Of a DNA stretch of 64,000 nucleotides, positions 28,749 through 38,178 are shown piece by piece. Made by a program: the position numbers and the translations under genes. The DNA comes from Alloalcanivorax dieselolei B5. GTDB taxonomy: Bacteria > Pseudomonadota > Gammaproteobacteria > Pseudomonadales > Alcanivoracaceae. The stretch is taken from assembly GCF_000300005.1 (NCBI RefSeq), contig NC_018691.1:2232001-2296000 (forward strand). Reading direction: 5' to 3'. The number at the start of each line of letters is the position of its first letter. Within the stretch, counting starts at the first letter, position 1. The notes below the pieces were generated by a model that saw only the letters and a program-made list of their open reading frames with translations, was not told where the DNA came from and made no database searches.

Positions 28749-30161
28749 ATGTCAACCAAGTCAGGCACGAACGATGCCATGCAAACAAAGATGATTAATG
28801 CCACATCGAGATTGGTGCCTATGCACTTACAGATCAAGGCACTCAAATCTCTGATGAAAGCGAAGAAAAAGGCACTGGGGTCAACACGCCCACAGGTCAA
28901 GTTTCTCGAACGGCCCGTGCCTGACGTCAATACCCTGGCACTTGAGGATATTGACACCAGCAACCCTTTTCTGTATCGGCAAGATCAGTGGGGTGCCTAT
29001 TTCAAGCGGTTACGTGATGAGGCACCGGTGCACTTCCAGAAAAGCAGCCAGTTCGGGCCATTCTGGTCGGTGACACGCTATGAAGACATTTTGTTCGTCG
29101 ATAAAAATCACGAGCTCTTTTCCTCCGAGCCACAAATCATTCTGGGTGATCCTCCGGAAGGGTTGTCGGTGGAAATGTTCATCGCCATGGATCCGCCAAA
29201 ACATGATGTGCAACGCCGGGCGGTCCAAGGTGTGGTGGCACCCCAGAATCTCAAGGAAATGGAGGGGCTGATCCGGCAGCGCGCCGCCGAGGTGCTCGAC
29301 AGTCTGCCCCTGGACAAAGCTTTCAACTGGGTGCCGGCAGTGTCCAAGGAGTTGACCGGGCGCATGTTGGCAACGTTGCTGGATTTCCCTTACGAGCAGC
29401 GTCACAAGCTGGTTGATTGGTCGGACCGACTGTCCGGAGCATCTTCGGCGACTGGTGGCGAGTTTACCGACGAAGACATCATGTTTGACGATGCCGCGGA
29501 CATGGCCTGGTCATTCTCGAGGCTTTGGCGAGACAAGGAGGCACGACGCAAGGCTGGTGAGCCTCCGGGTTTCGACTTGATCAGCATGCTACAGAGTAAC
29601 AAGGATACCCGGGATTTGATCAACCGTCCGATGGAGTTTATCGGCAACCTGGCGCTGCTGATTGTTGGCGGCAATGACACTACCCGCAACTCCATGAGCG
29701 GCGGTGTGTTGGCCCTGAATCAGTTCCCCGAGGAATTCATCAAGCTGAAGAAAAACCCGGAATTGATTCCGAACATGGTTTCGGAAATTATCCGCTGGCA
29801 AACTCCACTCGCGCACATGCGCCGGGTTGCCACGCAGGACGTGGAGCTGCGTGGTCAGACCATTAAGAAAGGGGACCGCGTGTTGATGTGGTATGCCTCG
29901 GGTAATAGGGACGAACGAAAGTTCGAAAATCCCGACCAGCTTATTATTGATCGCAAGGACGCGCGGAATCATATTTCCTTTGGCTACGGCATTCACCGTT
30001 GCATGGGAAACCGTCTGGCTGAGTTGCAATTGCGGATTTTGTGGGAAGAGTTACTCAAGCGCTTTGATAACATAGAGGTCGTGGGTGAGCCCGAGCGTGT
30101 GCAGTCCAACTTTGTGCGGGGCTATTCCAAGCTAATGGTCAAGTTGACCGCAAAAAATTGA
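28749..30161 (+). CDS. CYP153A: Cytochrome P450 alkane hydroxylase, CYP153 family
   Basis: A 470-residue soluble bacterial P450. The I-helix motif GGNDTT is at 307-312, the K-helix ExxR is EIIR at 346-349, and the heme loop FGYGIHRCMG places the thiolate ligand at Cys418. The sequences around GGNDTTRNSMSGG and GNRLAELQLRILWEE are diagnostic of CYP153. These enzymes hydroxylate the terminal carbon of medium-chain alkanes, and cycloalkanes or terpenes in some members, using O2 and electrons from the adjacent ferredoxin. The order ferredoxin-P450-GMC dehydrogenase-reductase is that of Alcanivorax. It has GGAGG before the start and overlaps or abuts the next gene. Confidence 0.96.
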   Translation: MSTKSGTNDAMQTKMINATSRLVPMHLQIKALKSLMKAKKKALGSTRPQVKFLERPVPDVNTLALEDIDTSNPFLYRQDQWGAYFKRLRDEAPVHFQKSSQFGPFWSVTRYEDILFVDKNHELFSSEPQIILGDPPEGLSVEMFIAMDPPKHDVQRRAVQGVVAPQNLKEMEGLIRQRAAEVLDSLPLDKAFNWVPAVSKELTGRMLATLLDFPYEQRHKLVDWSDRLSGASSATGGEFTDEDIMFDDAADMAWSFSRLWRDKEARRKAGEPPGFDLISMLQSNKDTRDLINRPMEFIGNLALLIVGGNDTTRNSMSGGVLALNQFPEEFIKLKKNPELIPNMVSEIIRWQTPLAHMRRVATQDVELRGQTIKKGDRVLMWYASGNRDERKFENPDQLIIDRKDARNHISFGYGIHRCMGNRLAELQLRILWEELLKRFDNIEVVGEPERVQSNFVRGYSKLMVKLTAKN

Positions 30162-30178
30162 ATTTACGTCCGGAGCCG

Positions 30179-31828
30179 ATGTCACCCGAACAGTTCGATT
30201 ATGTCGTGGTTGGGGCGGGCTCGGCCGGATGCGTCGTCGCCAACCGTCTATCCGAATGCGGCCGCCATTCGGTGCTGTTGCTCGAGGCAGGTCCGGAGAG
30301 CCGCCGCAATCCGTTCGTGAATATGCCGCTGGGCTTTCTGCAGCTGATCTTCAGTCGTCGCGTCAACTGGCAGTTCAATACCGAGCCGCAGTGGCACATG
30401 TATGGCCGTGCCTTATATCAGCCACGAGGTAAGATGGTCGGCGGGTCCAGCGGCATGAACGCGCAGGTCTACATTCGCGGACATGCCCGGGACTACGACG
30501 AGTGGGCACGGCTCGGTTGCGAAGGGTGGTCGTATGCCGATGTGTTGCCTTACTTCCGAAGATCCGAACATTTCGAGCCGGAGCTGGCGGCTCTTGAAAC
30601 GGCGTTTCATGGTCGGGGTGGCCCGCTTAATATTGCCGAGCGCCGCTATACCAATCCGCTAAGCACGGCGTTCGTCAAGGCGGCGATGCAGGCGGGCCAC
30701 CGGCGCAACCCGGATTTCAACGGACGTGAACAGGAAGGCGTGGGCTACTACTATGTTTATCAGAAGGACGGCGCGCGCTGTAGTAATGCGCGTGCCTATC
30801 TCGAACCCGCGGCGTTTCGGTCCAACCTGACTGTCCGCAGCGGAGCGCACGTCACGCGTGTGTTGCTCCAGGGCGGCCATGCCACCGGTGTCGAATATCG
30901 GAGCGTGAAGGGGCTGGCTCAGGTCCGTGCCCGGCGCGAAGTAGTACTCTGCGGCGGCGCGTTTAATTCTCCGCAGTTGCTGATGCTTTCTGGAATTGGG
31001 CCGCGCGGTGAACTGTCCCGGCACGGGATTGAATTACGTCATGAGCTGGAGGGCGTCGGACGGAATCTGCAGGATCACATCGACGTGTTCGTGCGTGTTA
31101 GAGCGCGCGACCGCCAGAGCATTTCCATGCATCCGAGCTACTGGTTCAAGGGCCTTCGGGCCCTGCTGCAGTATCTGAGCGGTCGCCGCGGTGTACTGTC
31201 GAGTAACGGCGCCGAGGCCGGTGGGTTTATTCGTTCCCGTGCGGAAGAGCCGATCCCCGACTTGCAACTGCATTTCGGGCCGATGCTGTACGCTGATCAC
31301 GGGCGGGACATGAAGACCGCGATGAGCGGTTATGGTTACATCGTGATGATTTATGGGCTCCGGCCTTTGTCGCGCGGCCACGTCGGTTTGCACAGTGCCG
31401 ATCCCTTCGCGGCACCGCTGATAGACCCCAATTATATGGCTGAGCCCACCGACGTCGAGAAACTCGTTCGGGGGGTGCGTTTAGTACGCAGGATTCTGGA
31501 GCAGCCGGCTTTCGCGTCTCACCACGAGGTCGAGATATCGCCGGGACCGACGCTGCGCAGTGACGAAGAGCTCGCCAGATGGGTGAGGCGTAGCGGCGAG
31601 TCGGCCTACCACCCTGTAGGTACCTGTAAGATGGGATTGGATCCAATGGCGGTGGTCGATCCCCGACTGCGCGTGCATGGCCTCCGGTCCCTGCGGGTGG
31701 TTGATGCTTCCGTTATGCCGACCCTGGTGGGCGGAAATACTCATCAGCCGGCGACCATGATTGGCGAGAAGGGGGCTGAGATGATTCTCGAGGATTTCAA
31801 GGTGTCCCGCGGCCGATCGCGGTATTGA
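30179..31828 (+). CDS. GMC-family FAD alcohol dehydrogenase, AlkJ-like
   Basis: About 549 residues. The N-terminal FAD motif is VVGAGSAGCVVANRL; GMC signature 1 appears as PRGKMVGGSSGMN and the second as GAFNSPQLLMLSGIGP. The catalytic histidine is in YHPVGTCKMG and the closing motif is GNTHQPATMIGEKGAEMI. AlkJ-type enzymes oxidise the primary alcohol made by the hydroxylase to the aldehyde, feeding electrons to the respiratory chain. The ATG at 30179 is chosen; a TTG at 30158, overlapping the P450 stop, is an alternative that would allow coupled translation. It is the third gene of the operon. Confidence 0.9.
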   Translation: MSPEQFDYVVVGAGSAGCVVANRLSECGRHSVLLLEAGPESRRNPFVNMPLGFLQLIFSRRVNWQFNTEPQWHMYGRALYQPRGKMVGGSSGMNAQVYIRGHARDYDEWARLGCEGWSYADVLPYFRRSEHFEPELAALETAFHGRGGPLNIAERRYTNPLSTAFVKAAMQAGHRRNPDFNGREQEGVGYYYVYQKDGARCSNARAYLEPAAFRSNLTVRSGAHVTRVLLQGGHATGVEYRSVKGLAQVRARREVVLCGGAFNSPQLLMLSGIGPRGELSRHGIELRHELEGVGRNLQDHIDVFVRVRARDRQSISMHPSYWFKGLRALLQYLSGRRGVLSSNGAEAGGFIRSRAEEPIPDLQLHFGPMLYADHGRDMKTAMSGYGYIVMIYGLRPLSRGHVGLHSADPFAAPLIDPNYMAEPTDVEKLVRGVRLVRRILEQPAFASHHEVEISPGPTLRSDEELARWVRRSGESAYHPVGTCKMGLDPMAVVDPRLRVHGLRSLRVVDASVMPTLVGGNTHQPATMIGEKGAEMILEDFKVSRGRSRY

Positions 31829-31903
31829 GTGCGGCGTGCTCGTCCCCATGGCGTTTGTAATCGTGAAATTGGACCCCAAGGCACAGTAAAAAAGAGACAG
31901 GCT

Positions 31904-33136
31904 ATGACGAACAATCAGAAACAAACGACGGTCATCGTTGGCGGCGGGCACGCGGCGGGAGCGCTTTTGACAACACTGTTGCAAAAGAAGTATCAGCATA
32001 AAGTGATTCTGGTGGGCGAAGAGCCCCACCCACCCTATCAGCGCCCGCCTCTGTCCAAGAATTACCTGACAGGCGAAGTTGATCAGGGTTCACTGTATTT
32101 GAAGCCGATCTCAATATATGAAAACGCGGGTCATCAGTTGCGGCTCGGTGTGCGAGTCGTGCAAATCGATCGAAACAACAAGATCATCCGGTTGTCGGAC
32201 CAGAGCACCTTGAAATACGATCAACTTGTCCTGGCCACGGGATCGCGTGTTCGGCGTTTGAATGCGCCAGGAGCGGACTTGAAAGGCATTCACTATTTGC
32301 ATGATATAGCCGATGCGGATAACTTGCGTCAACAATTAGTTGCAGGGAAACGTTTGGTCATCGTGGGTGGCGGTTATATCGGTCTCGAGGTCGCCGCCAG
32401 CGCAAACAAGAGCGGCGTCGATGTCACCGTACTGGAAGCCGCTGATCGGCTTATGCAACGGGTTACTGGGCCGGAGATGTCCGCATTCTTTTACGCCAAG
32501 CATACTGACGCCGGCGTGGATGTACGTTTGAACACCGCGGTTACCGGCTTCGAAGCGGGAGAGCAAGGTTGTGTGACTGGCGTGAGATTGGCGAACGGCG
32601 GTATCGTGCCGGCCGATATCGTGCTTGTTTCCATCGGTGTTCTTCCGGAAACCGCTCTGGCCGAGGCCGCGGGCTTGCCCTGTGATGACGGTATTGTCGT
32701 TGACGAGTTTACTCGTACCGCGGATCCCGCTGTCCTGGCGATCGGCGACTGTACCCGCCACCGGAATCTGTTATTTGAAAAGATGCAACGACTTGAGTCC
32801 GTGGCGAATGCCGTCGATCAGGCCCGTACGGCGGCCGCGACGCTTATGGGTGAGCGCGTGCCCTATAAAAGCGTGCCGTGGTTCTGGTCGAACCAGTTTA
32901 ACGTACGCTTGCAAATGGTGGGGTTATCTCAAAACCACGATCAGCGGGTGGTTCGCGGCAATCCCTCGGATGAAGCGTTTGTGGTATTCTATTTACAGGG
33001 AAGCCGGCTGGTGGCCGTTGACGCGGTAAATATGCCCATGGCCTTCATGGTCGGGAAGAAGCTCGTATATCAAGGCAAGGACGTCAGTGTTGAAGCATTG
33101 AAGGATCCGAGCACCGAATTGAAATCGTTGGCATAA
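31904..33136 (+). CDS. FAD ferredoxin reductase of the CYP153 system
   Basis: A 410-residue putidaredoxin-reductase-type flavoprotein. It has the FAD motif VIVGGGHAAG, PPYQRPPLSKNYL, the NADH motif VIVGGGYIGLEVAA, and IGDCTRH for FAD ribityl binding; the C-terminal reductase domain follows. It passes electrons from NADH to the [2Fe-2S] ferredoxin. The start at 31904 is supported by AAGAGAC upstream and the family N-terminus; the in-frame extension to 31829 is not. It closes the electron-transfer chain of the operon, 75 bases after the dehydrogenase gene. Confidence 0.92.
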   Translation: MTNNQKQTTVIVGGGHAAGALLTTLLQKKYQHKVILVGEEPHPPYQRPPLSKNYLTGEVDQGSLYLKPISIYENAGHQLRLGVRVVQIDRNNKIIRLSDQSTLKYDQLVLATGSRVRRLNAPGADLKGIHYLHDIADADNLRQQLVAGKRLVIVGGGYIGLEVAASANKSGVDVTVLEAADRLMQRVTGPEMSAFFYAKHTDAGVDVRLNTAVTGFEAGEQGCVTGVRLANGGIVPADIVLVSIGVLPETALAEAAGLPCDDGIVVDEFTRTADPAVLAIGDCTRHRNLLFEKMQRLESVANAVDQARTAAATLMGERVPYKSVPWFWSNQFNVRLQMVGLSQNHDQRVVRGNPSDEAFVVFYLQGSRLVAVDAVNMPMAFMVGKKLVYQGKDVSVEALKDPSTELKSLA

Positions 33137-33376
33137 GGCTTGATACTGAAGCAGCGCCGCCATGCGGTGCGACGCAGACCGCACGCGGCCCGGGTCTCTT
33201 TCCCGGCCAGCTGACCAAGGCCGGTGGTGCTCACCCGATGACTTGTGAGAAAATCAATGGGGCCGCGCGGATCTTCGGCGCGACGAGCCATTCCGGGGGG
33301 AGTCGTCGGTCTGATGCAGGCAATGGGCTCTCGCAATTCGGATTCGCGCCGCACCCCGAGGCCGGAGGAGAAAACC

Positions 33377-33982
33377 ATGAAAAAAAAGCGCCAGGTCGGC
33401 CCGGCCCGGTCTGATCGTCAGTTTGTATTGACATCCGCCGCTCGACTGTTTCGGGAGCAGGGCTATGACCGGACCACGGTGAAAGAAATCGCAAAAGCGT
33501 GTGATCTGCTGCCCGGCAGCCTTCATTACCGGTATCAGGCCAAGGAGGATATTCTTGTTGATTTGATGCGCCTTGGTTTGGAGCAAACCTCGACTGCTGT
33601 CTCCGAAGCCGTGGCCGGTGCGGCGGAACCCGTGGAGCAATTGCGTAGAGGCATCAATGCGCACCTTCAGATGCTGGTCAGCGGCTCGGACATGGTCTAT
33701 GTACTGTTGTTTGAGTGGCGTTCTCTGCGCGGCGAAGCACGTAAGGAGATGATCAAGCTGCGCGACCGTTATGAGTCCCTCTGGGCGACTATGCTTAAGT
33801 CACTGGCGGAGAAAGGGGTAATTCGAAAGGAAGTGGATCTGGATTTGCTGCGTCTTATAGGCCTCGGTGCGCTCAACTGGGTAGCCACTTGGTTTAGCGA
33901 CGATGGTCGCTATACGCTCGAGGAGATAGGCGATTTTGTCTGGCGCATGATCCGCGACGCGGTGCTAAACGAAGGTATGTGA
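33377..33982 (+). CDS. TetR-family transcriptional regulator
   Basis: A 201-residue TetR protein with a typical N-terminal helix-turn-helix: AARLFREQGYDRTTVKEIAK, then LPGSLHYRYQAKEDIL. The ligand domain resembles TetR_C_33/KstR2-like regulators (VEQLRRGINAHLQML...YVLLFEWRSL), a group whose members often respond to acyl-CoA-type ligands in degradation clusters. The start has GGAGGAG 7-13 bases upstream. It is separated from the reductase gene by 240 bases, so it may have its own promoter. It is the candidate reader of the three 16-bp palindromes in the window. Confidence 0.87.
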   Translation: MKKKRQVGPARSDRQFVLTSAARLFREQGYDRTTVKEIAKACDLLPGSLHYRYQAKEDILVDLMRLGLEQTSTAVSEAVAGAAEPVEQLRRGINAHLQMLVSGSDMVYVLLFEWRSLRGEARKEMIKLRDRYESLWATMLKSLAEKGVIRKEVDLDLLRLIGLGALNWVATWFSDDGRYTLEEIGDFVWRMIRDAVLNEGM

Positions 33983-33994
33983 TTCATAGTATTA

Positions 33995-34262
33995 CCGCAG
34001 ACCAGTGACATCTGCGAGCGCTTCCATAAGAAGGTTCCCCAAGAAGTTTCATCATTATGCCGGAAAATATACAACAGCCTGGAAGCGTTAAAGGAAGATC
34101 TGTACGTTACGCTGAATTGCTACAGCAATAATACACCACCAGGGGAGGAAGTGTTGCGGTAGAACGCCAGTCGCACCTTGTGGGATAAGAAGTCGATCCA
34201 GAAGTAAAAGTTAATAGGCTGAACTTCACCTGACAGACACCTGCTGAAGAATCGGCAACTGT
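33995..34262 (+). pseudogene. Remnant of an IS481-type transposase (C-terminal part)
   Basis: Just after the TetR gene the frame starting at 33995 reads PQTSDICERFHKKV and then KIYNSLEALKEDL, the end of the catalytic domain of IS481-family transposases (usually PQTNGICERFHKT). It is broken by a stop at 34160 and has lost the conserved YNNERTHQGK. Residual similarity continues to about 34262. No complete copy or terminal repeat was found beside it. Confidence 0.6.
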
Positions 34263-34266
34263 CAGG

Positions 34267-34539
<273 letters not shown>

Positions 34540-35020
34540 TCAAGATATGGAGTCTCCGGTAAAGCCGGGGCGGTTCAGATTGGGATGCGGGCGGGTGCGG
34601 AAAGAGGTGGAATGCAGCACCCGCGTGTTGATGAACAAAACCCTTGCAATAGTCTTTTGGCCTTGCCGTGCAACCATCACCATTGCCTGGTCCAGATCAG
34701 GGTGTGGGACCGGAACGTGAGCGGGCGCGGCCACCGGAGTGGTCCGCACAAAGGGGCGCTGCCGGTGTCCGGCGGCAGGCGGCCGGCGTGGTTGATGAAG
34801 GCCATTGCCTTCCCCGGGCCGTCTCAAAATAGAAAAAAGGGAAACGACCAGGGGAAAGCAATAGCCCGCACCGGTGCCGGCACCGTCGATGAGCCCGATG
34901 GTGTCGCGTTGAAGATGGGATCCACAGTAAAAAGAAGAAACGCCGGTTCACCACCGGCGCGTCGTTGAGCGCCTCCCTTCGTAGGTGCGCCGTTATAGTG
35001 TCGTTATAGGCGGGAGGGCA
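34540..35020. other. Intergenic stretch without recognised genes
   Basis: No protein I recognise. A 95-codon minus-strand frame (34540-34827) is rich in Pro, Arg and His with no family resemblance and is probably chance. The segment ends near two short GTTATAG direct repeats (34992-34998 and 35003-35009). Confidence 0.4.
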
Positions 35021-35091
35021 GGATCGGAGCCCGAAGGCTGCCCTGATTCTCGATCCGGCAGAGCGTCATGCCGCAAGCGGCAAGGGACCAC
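35021..35091. repeat. Leader-type repeat, copy A
   Basis: Begins GGATCGGAGCCCGAAGGCTG and contains CGATCCGGCAGAGCGT and CAAGGGACCA. Related blocks are at 38049-38112 and 56029-56090. Unlike those two, it has no gene starting on its left, so the gene it once served may be deleted. Confidence 0.6.
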
Positions 35092-35192
35092 GATGACCGT
35101 CGTGGCGGCGGGTGATGGCATATTGTGACATAGAGCGGCGGGTTTCCGCCGGAAGGCGTGTGGGAATAGGGGTGTCCGTTACCTGGATCGCC

Positions 35193-35465
35193 CTATGGAT
35201 CCAGCGAATACAACGCCTGGTGCCGTGAGCCCTGCTCGGCCGCCTGCCGGAATACCTGTTGGGGGACGGTAATGCCTAATCGCTTCAGCTCCCGTTGATA
35301 ACTCAGCAGCTGCCGCCGGAAAGCACTGGAGTACATGGCGTGCCGGCGGCCCTTCGCGTCTTGTGACTCCACGACCATGTAATACCCCCGCAGGCTTTCT
35401 CGATACCCTATGGTGACCCACACGGTCTGGCCGTTGCGGTCACCGAAACATCGCGCTTGAGACAT
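35193..35465 (-). CDS. Small hypothetical protein of the integrative element
   Basis: A 90-residue basic protein of unknown function. The N-terminus MSQARCFGDRNGQTVWVTIG and the middle MVVESQDAKGRRHAMYSS resemble small conserved proteins in proteobacterial integrative elements, but I cannot assign a domain. GGATGGAG lies just before the start. It is cut off from the rest of the backbone by the IS150-type insertion at 35643. The 177 bases between its start and the insertion hold no gene. Confidence 0.6.
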   Translation of the reverse strand: MSQARCFGDRNGQTVWVTIGYRESLRGYYMVVESQDAKGRRHAMYSSAFRRQLLSYQRELKRLGITVPQQVFRQAAEQGSRHQALYSLDP

Positions 35466-35673
35466 GGGACTCCATCCTCAGTTCTCGGAATTTTATCCCT
35501 AAAGTGGCCATCGCATCCTCTAATGGGCACTGCCAGACGTTATACGCCTGAAAGGCGGGCAAATTCAATAGTTTGTGTATCAACGTCTTGGGCAAATACG
35601 TCTACCTTGACCTGGTGCCCCAAACGAAAACGCCCTGCAAAATGAACTGCCCCCCGAAAGTTGGACGGTTCAT

Positions 35674-36527
35674 CTAGGTGATGCTCAAGGTCCGAGTCCT
35701 GTACTCTACAGGGCTCAGGCCATCTAAATTAACCTTGATGCGTTCGTGGTTGTAGTAGTGGATATAATCCTTGAGCCCTTCAATGAAGGTATCCACACTA
35801 CCAAATCGTTGGCCATGGAAGAACTCGTTTTTCAAGACCCCGAAGAAGCTTTCCGTCACCGCATTGTCCAGGCAGTTGCCGGAGCGAGACATGCTGACCT
35901 CGGCGCCTCGAGCAGTTAGTCGATTGCGATAGGCTGACATTTGGTACTGCCGACCTTGATCAGAGTGCAGCACCAACCCCTTGGGGTCCTCAACTTGCTC
36001 CAATGCTCCATCCAGCATTGTCGTCACCATCTGTATCTGAGGAGTGAGCGCGACCTCGTAGGCCACAATCTCCCGGTTATACAAGTCCAGCACGGGCGAG
36101 AGGTAGATCTTCTTTCCTTGGATGTTGAACTCTGTAACATCTGTAACCCATCTACGGTGGGGGCGGTCAGCCCGGAAGTCTCGTTGCAGCCTGTTGGGCG
36201 CGACACGGCCCATTTTCCCTCGATATGAGCGATAGCGCTTGGGGCGCACCCTGGATTTCAGGCCTAACTGCCCCATCAGTTTCCATACAGTCTTGTGATT
36301 GAGGCAGCAACCTTCACGGCGTAATGCCAATGTCACGCGCCGGTAGCCATAGCGTCCTTCGTGAGCGTGGAAGATACATTGGATGCGTTGCTTCTCAGCA
36401 ACATAGGCATCCGGGCGTTTCAGTGCTTGGCGCCAGTAGTAGTAAACACTACGTGCAAGTCCAGAGATACGCAGTAGGTGCGTAAGCGCATGCTCAGGCC
36501 TTAGCTCATTAATAATCAGCGTTTTTT
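35674..36527 (-). CDS. IS150-type transposase orfB
   Basis: The OrfB frame opens at the A6 slippery run (36522-36527) and continues KTLIINELRPEHALTH to a stop at 35674, about 284 codons. The first ATG in frame is at 36336, but homologues are made by -1 frameshifting from orfA. The HTH_21 region and the full DDE set are intact: WVTDVTEF, LHSDQGRQYQ and NAVTESFFGVLKNE. It catalyses strand cutting and transfer at the element ends. Expression is doubtful since the orfA frame that should feed it is disrupted. Confidence 0.8.
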
Positions 36528-37033
36528 CTCGACGGCTGATCGCTTTGTTTGAGCCAAGGCCTTCAGCATTTTTAGGTAGGCGTTTTCTGCCCGCAGTTAC
36601 ATCAACTCCTCTTCCATCTCTTTCGATGTCATCTTTCCGGCTGGTCTATAGCTGGGCTTCGGAGGCTTTTTCATCGGGCGGCGGCCTCGGAGACGGGGGA
36701 TTAGGGCATCAGCGCCACCGGATTCGTAACGGCGTTGCCACTCTCGTATGGTAGAGCGACTTGGAATATTAAAGCGAGTGCTGGCTTCCCGAATCGATCT
36801 GCCCTGATCTAGAAAGTCTAGGACTTCCAGTTTGAATGCCACATCATAGTATGGATGGCGTTTACTTTACGTTGAGCCAAACCGTCAGCTCCATGCTGAC
36901 GATAAACCGACACCCACGTACGCACGGTACCATGGTCAAGGCCAAAGTGGGTGGCGGTGCGCAAAGCACCGCCACCCTGGCTCTCATGATAAAGCACAAC
37001 CTCAAGTTTGAATTAGTCCGCGTGCTTGTTCAT
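36516..37033 (-). pseudogene. IS150-type orfA, inactivated
   Basis: From the expected ATG at 37033 the reading is MNKHAD then a stop. Conserved segments continue in shifted frames: FKLEVVLYHESQGGGALRTA, then HGTVRTWVSVYRQHGADG, then VAFKLEVLDFLDQGRSIREA, so at least two frameshifts are present. A further stop (TAA) interrupts the leucine-zipper part (EEELM, stop, LRAENAYLK). The helix-turn-helix segments are otherwise recognisable. Confidence 0.75.
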
Positions 37034-37099
37034 CTAACCCCCCCTACGATTGGGTGAGTGTCCAACTTTCGGGGGGCAGTTCAAAATGCGGGGCGTAGC

Positions 37100-37576
37100 T
37101 TAGAGAAGGCCATGTCGGCTGAAGCTGAACCATTGACCATGGCCGACGATGATGTGGTCCAGTAAGCGAACGCCGATCAATTCCAACGCGGAGTCGATTC
37201 GGTCTGTCGCTTCGCGGTCACCGGCACTGGGCTGAGGCACGCCTGATGGGTGATTGTGCGCCAGTATCAGGCTCGTGGCGTTGCAGGACAACGCGGCCTT
37301 GACGATCTCTCGCGGATGCGCCGCACAGCTGTCGACGGTGCCCTGGAAGAATGCCTCGTACCGCAGCATCCGGTGTTTATTGTCCAAGAGGATGCCGACA
37401 AACATTTCTTGCTCTTGACTGGACAGCTTGAGTTGAAAGTACTTCGCTGCGTCATCGGGTTTGTCGAACACCTCGGTGTGCCGATGATACTGCCGGCGTA
37501 GTCGGCGCTCCAACAGCCCGCAGGCCGCGTCGATGATCGCTTGCTCCGCCTCACGGAGTGATGAGTGACGTTTCAT
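37100..37576 (-). CDS. radC: RadC-like JAB/MPN-domain protein (first copy)
   Basis: A 158-residue RadC-family protein with the metal-binding JAMM motif HNHPSGVPQPSAGDREATDR at about 107-126 and an upstream glutamate. It lacks the N-terminal helix-hairpin-helix domain of chromosomal RadC, as is usual for copies in integrative elements. Function of these short copies is unknown; a deubiquitinase-like isopeptidase fold is known for the family. A 13-base-arm hairpin (37603-37631) precedes it. It is only distantly similar to the second copy at 54499. Confidence 0.88.
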   Translation of the reverse strand: MKRHSSLREAEQAIIDAACGLLERRLRRQYHRHTEVFDKPDDAAKYFQLKLSSQEQEMFVGILLDNKHRMLRYEAFFQGTVDSCAAHPREIVKAALSCNATSLILAHNHPSGVPQPSAGDREATDRIDSALELIGVRLLDHIIVGHGQWFSFSRHGLL

Positions 37577-37602
37577 GATAAATCCCAGAATACTGGGAGT
37601 CC

Positions 37603-37631
37603 CTCCATCCGGGAGGGGCTCCCGGGTGGAG
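37603..37631. other. Strong hairpin upstream of radC
   Basis: CTCCATCCGGGAG and CTCCCGGGTGGAG form 13-base arms with one mismatch around a GGG loop. It lies between the stop of the 94-residue gene and the radC start, so it may be a transcriptional pause, attenuator or mRNA stabiliser. Confidence 0.5.
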
Positions 37632-37649
37632 AGGAAAAGTCGAGGTCAA

Positions 37650-37934
37650 TCAGTATTCGGAAGGCAGGAGCAGCGTGGTGACGCTCCTATCCGCTTCCGT
37701 AATGACCCAGATCGTGGTGTGAGGGGCGATGGCATAGCTCGACATCAGTCGGTATCCCTCAGTGAGTGCTTCTTCATTTGATGCCTGGTCTTCTGGCGGC
37801 ATCTCGCCCCAGTCGCCATGACGGTGACGTTGAAGATAGTGGGCGGGGTGAACGTTGGCGTCGGCAAACGCCGCAGCGGCACCCGGTGTGATGACAGTTG
37901 CTCCCAAAGGGAAACGGGGTTGGATCGTAGGCAT
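37650..37934 (-). CDS. Conserved small protein of integrative elements/plasmids
   Basis: A 94-residue protein: MPTIQPRFPLGATVITPGAA at the start and ALTEGYRLMSSYAI, TIWVITEADRSVTTLLLPSEY at the end. The TPGA and GYRLMSxY patterns recur in small plasmid-related proteins next to radC on mobile elements; no function is known. CAGGAG lies 7 bases before the start. It is preceded by the long structured leader (copy B). Confidence 0.7.
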   Translation of the reverse strand: MPTIQPRFPLGATVITPGAAAAFADANVHPAHYLQRHRHGDWGEMPPEDQASNEEALTEGYRLMSSYAIAPHTTIWVITEADRSVTTLLLPSEY

Positions 37935-37951
37935 GGTGCGTCTCCTGAATA

Positions 37952-38112
37952 AGCACGGAGAAACACGCGCGGATGCGCCCCATGGGGAAGTGTTTCCCCG
38001 TGGGGTGAAATGATTGAAAGAGAGCCATGGAAGGCGAGGTTAGAAGATGGATCGAGCCAAGCGGCCGCGCCCCGTTTCACGATCCGGCAGGGCGTTAAGG
38101 CAAGGGGCCACA
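37952..38112. repeat. Leader-type repeat, copy B (full length)
   Basis: Nearest the gene it contains CACGGAGAAACAC, CCCCATGGGGAAGTGTTTCC and CCGTGGGGTGAAA; farther out, from 38049, the block GGATCG...CGTTTCACGATCCGGCAG...CAAGGGGCCA. Read towards the 94-residue gene, GGGGAAACAC can pair with GTGTTTCTCC around an inner CCCCATGGGG hairpin. The same layout is at 55922-56090. Confidence 0.65.
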
Positions 38113-38178
38113 CGGTTTGTGCGGCGAGAGCCAAACCTATTGTTGCAGGATTCAAGGACGAGACTCTATACTGTTATT

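Larger units (their letters stand above)
35643..37083 (-). mobile_element. IS150-type (IS3 family) insertion sequence, 1441 bp
   Basis: Both ends carry a perfect 24-base terminal inverted repeat starting TGAACTGCCCCC and ending TTGGAC. The element is flanked by AAA on both sides, a plausible 3-base target duplication. It holds orfA and orfB on the minus strand with the usual A6 slippery run at their junction (36522-36527). Because orfA is broken, the copy should be unable to move by itself but could be mobilised by a related transposase. Confidence 0.88.

Noticed and set aside
34540-34827. 95-codon minus-strand frame after the transposase debris
   Set aside because: Biased Pro/Arg/His composition, no recognisable family and no convincing start region.
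34981-35020. Possible attachment site at the GTTATAG direct repeats
   Set aside because: Only 7 bases, no tRNA gene nearby and no matching second copy at another boundary.
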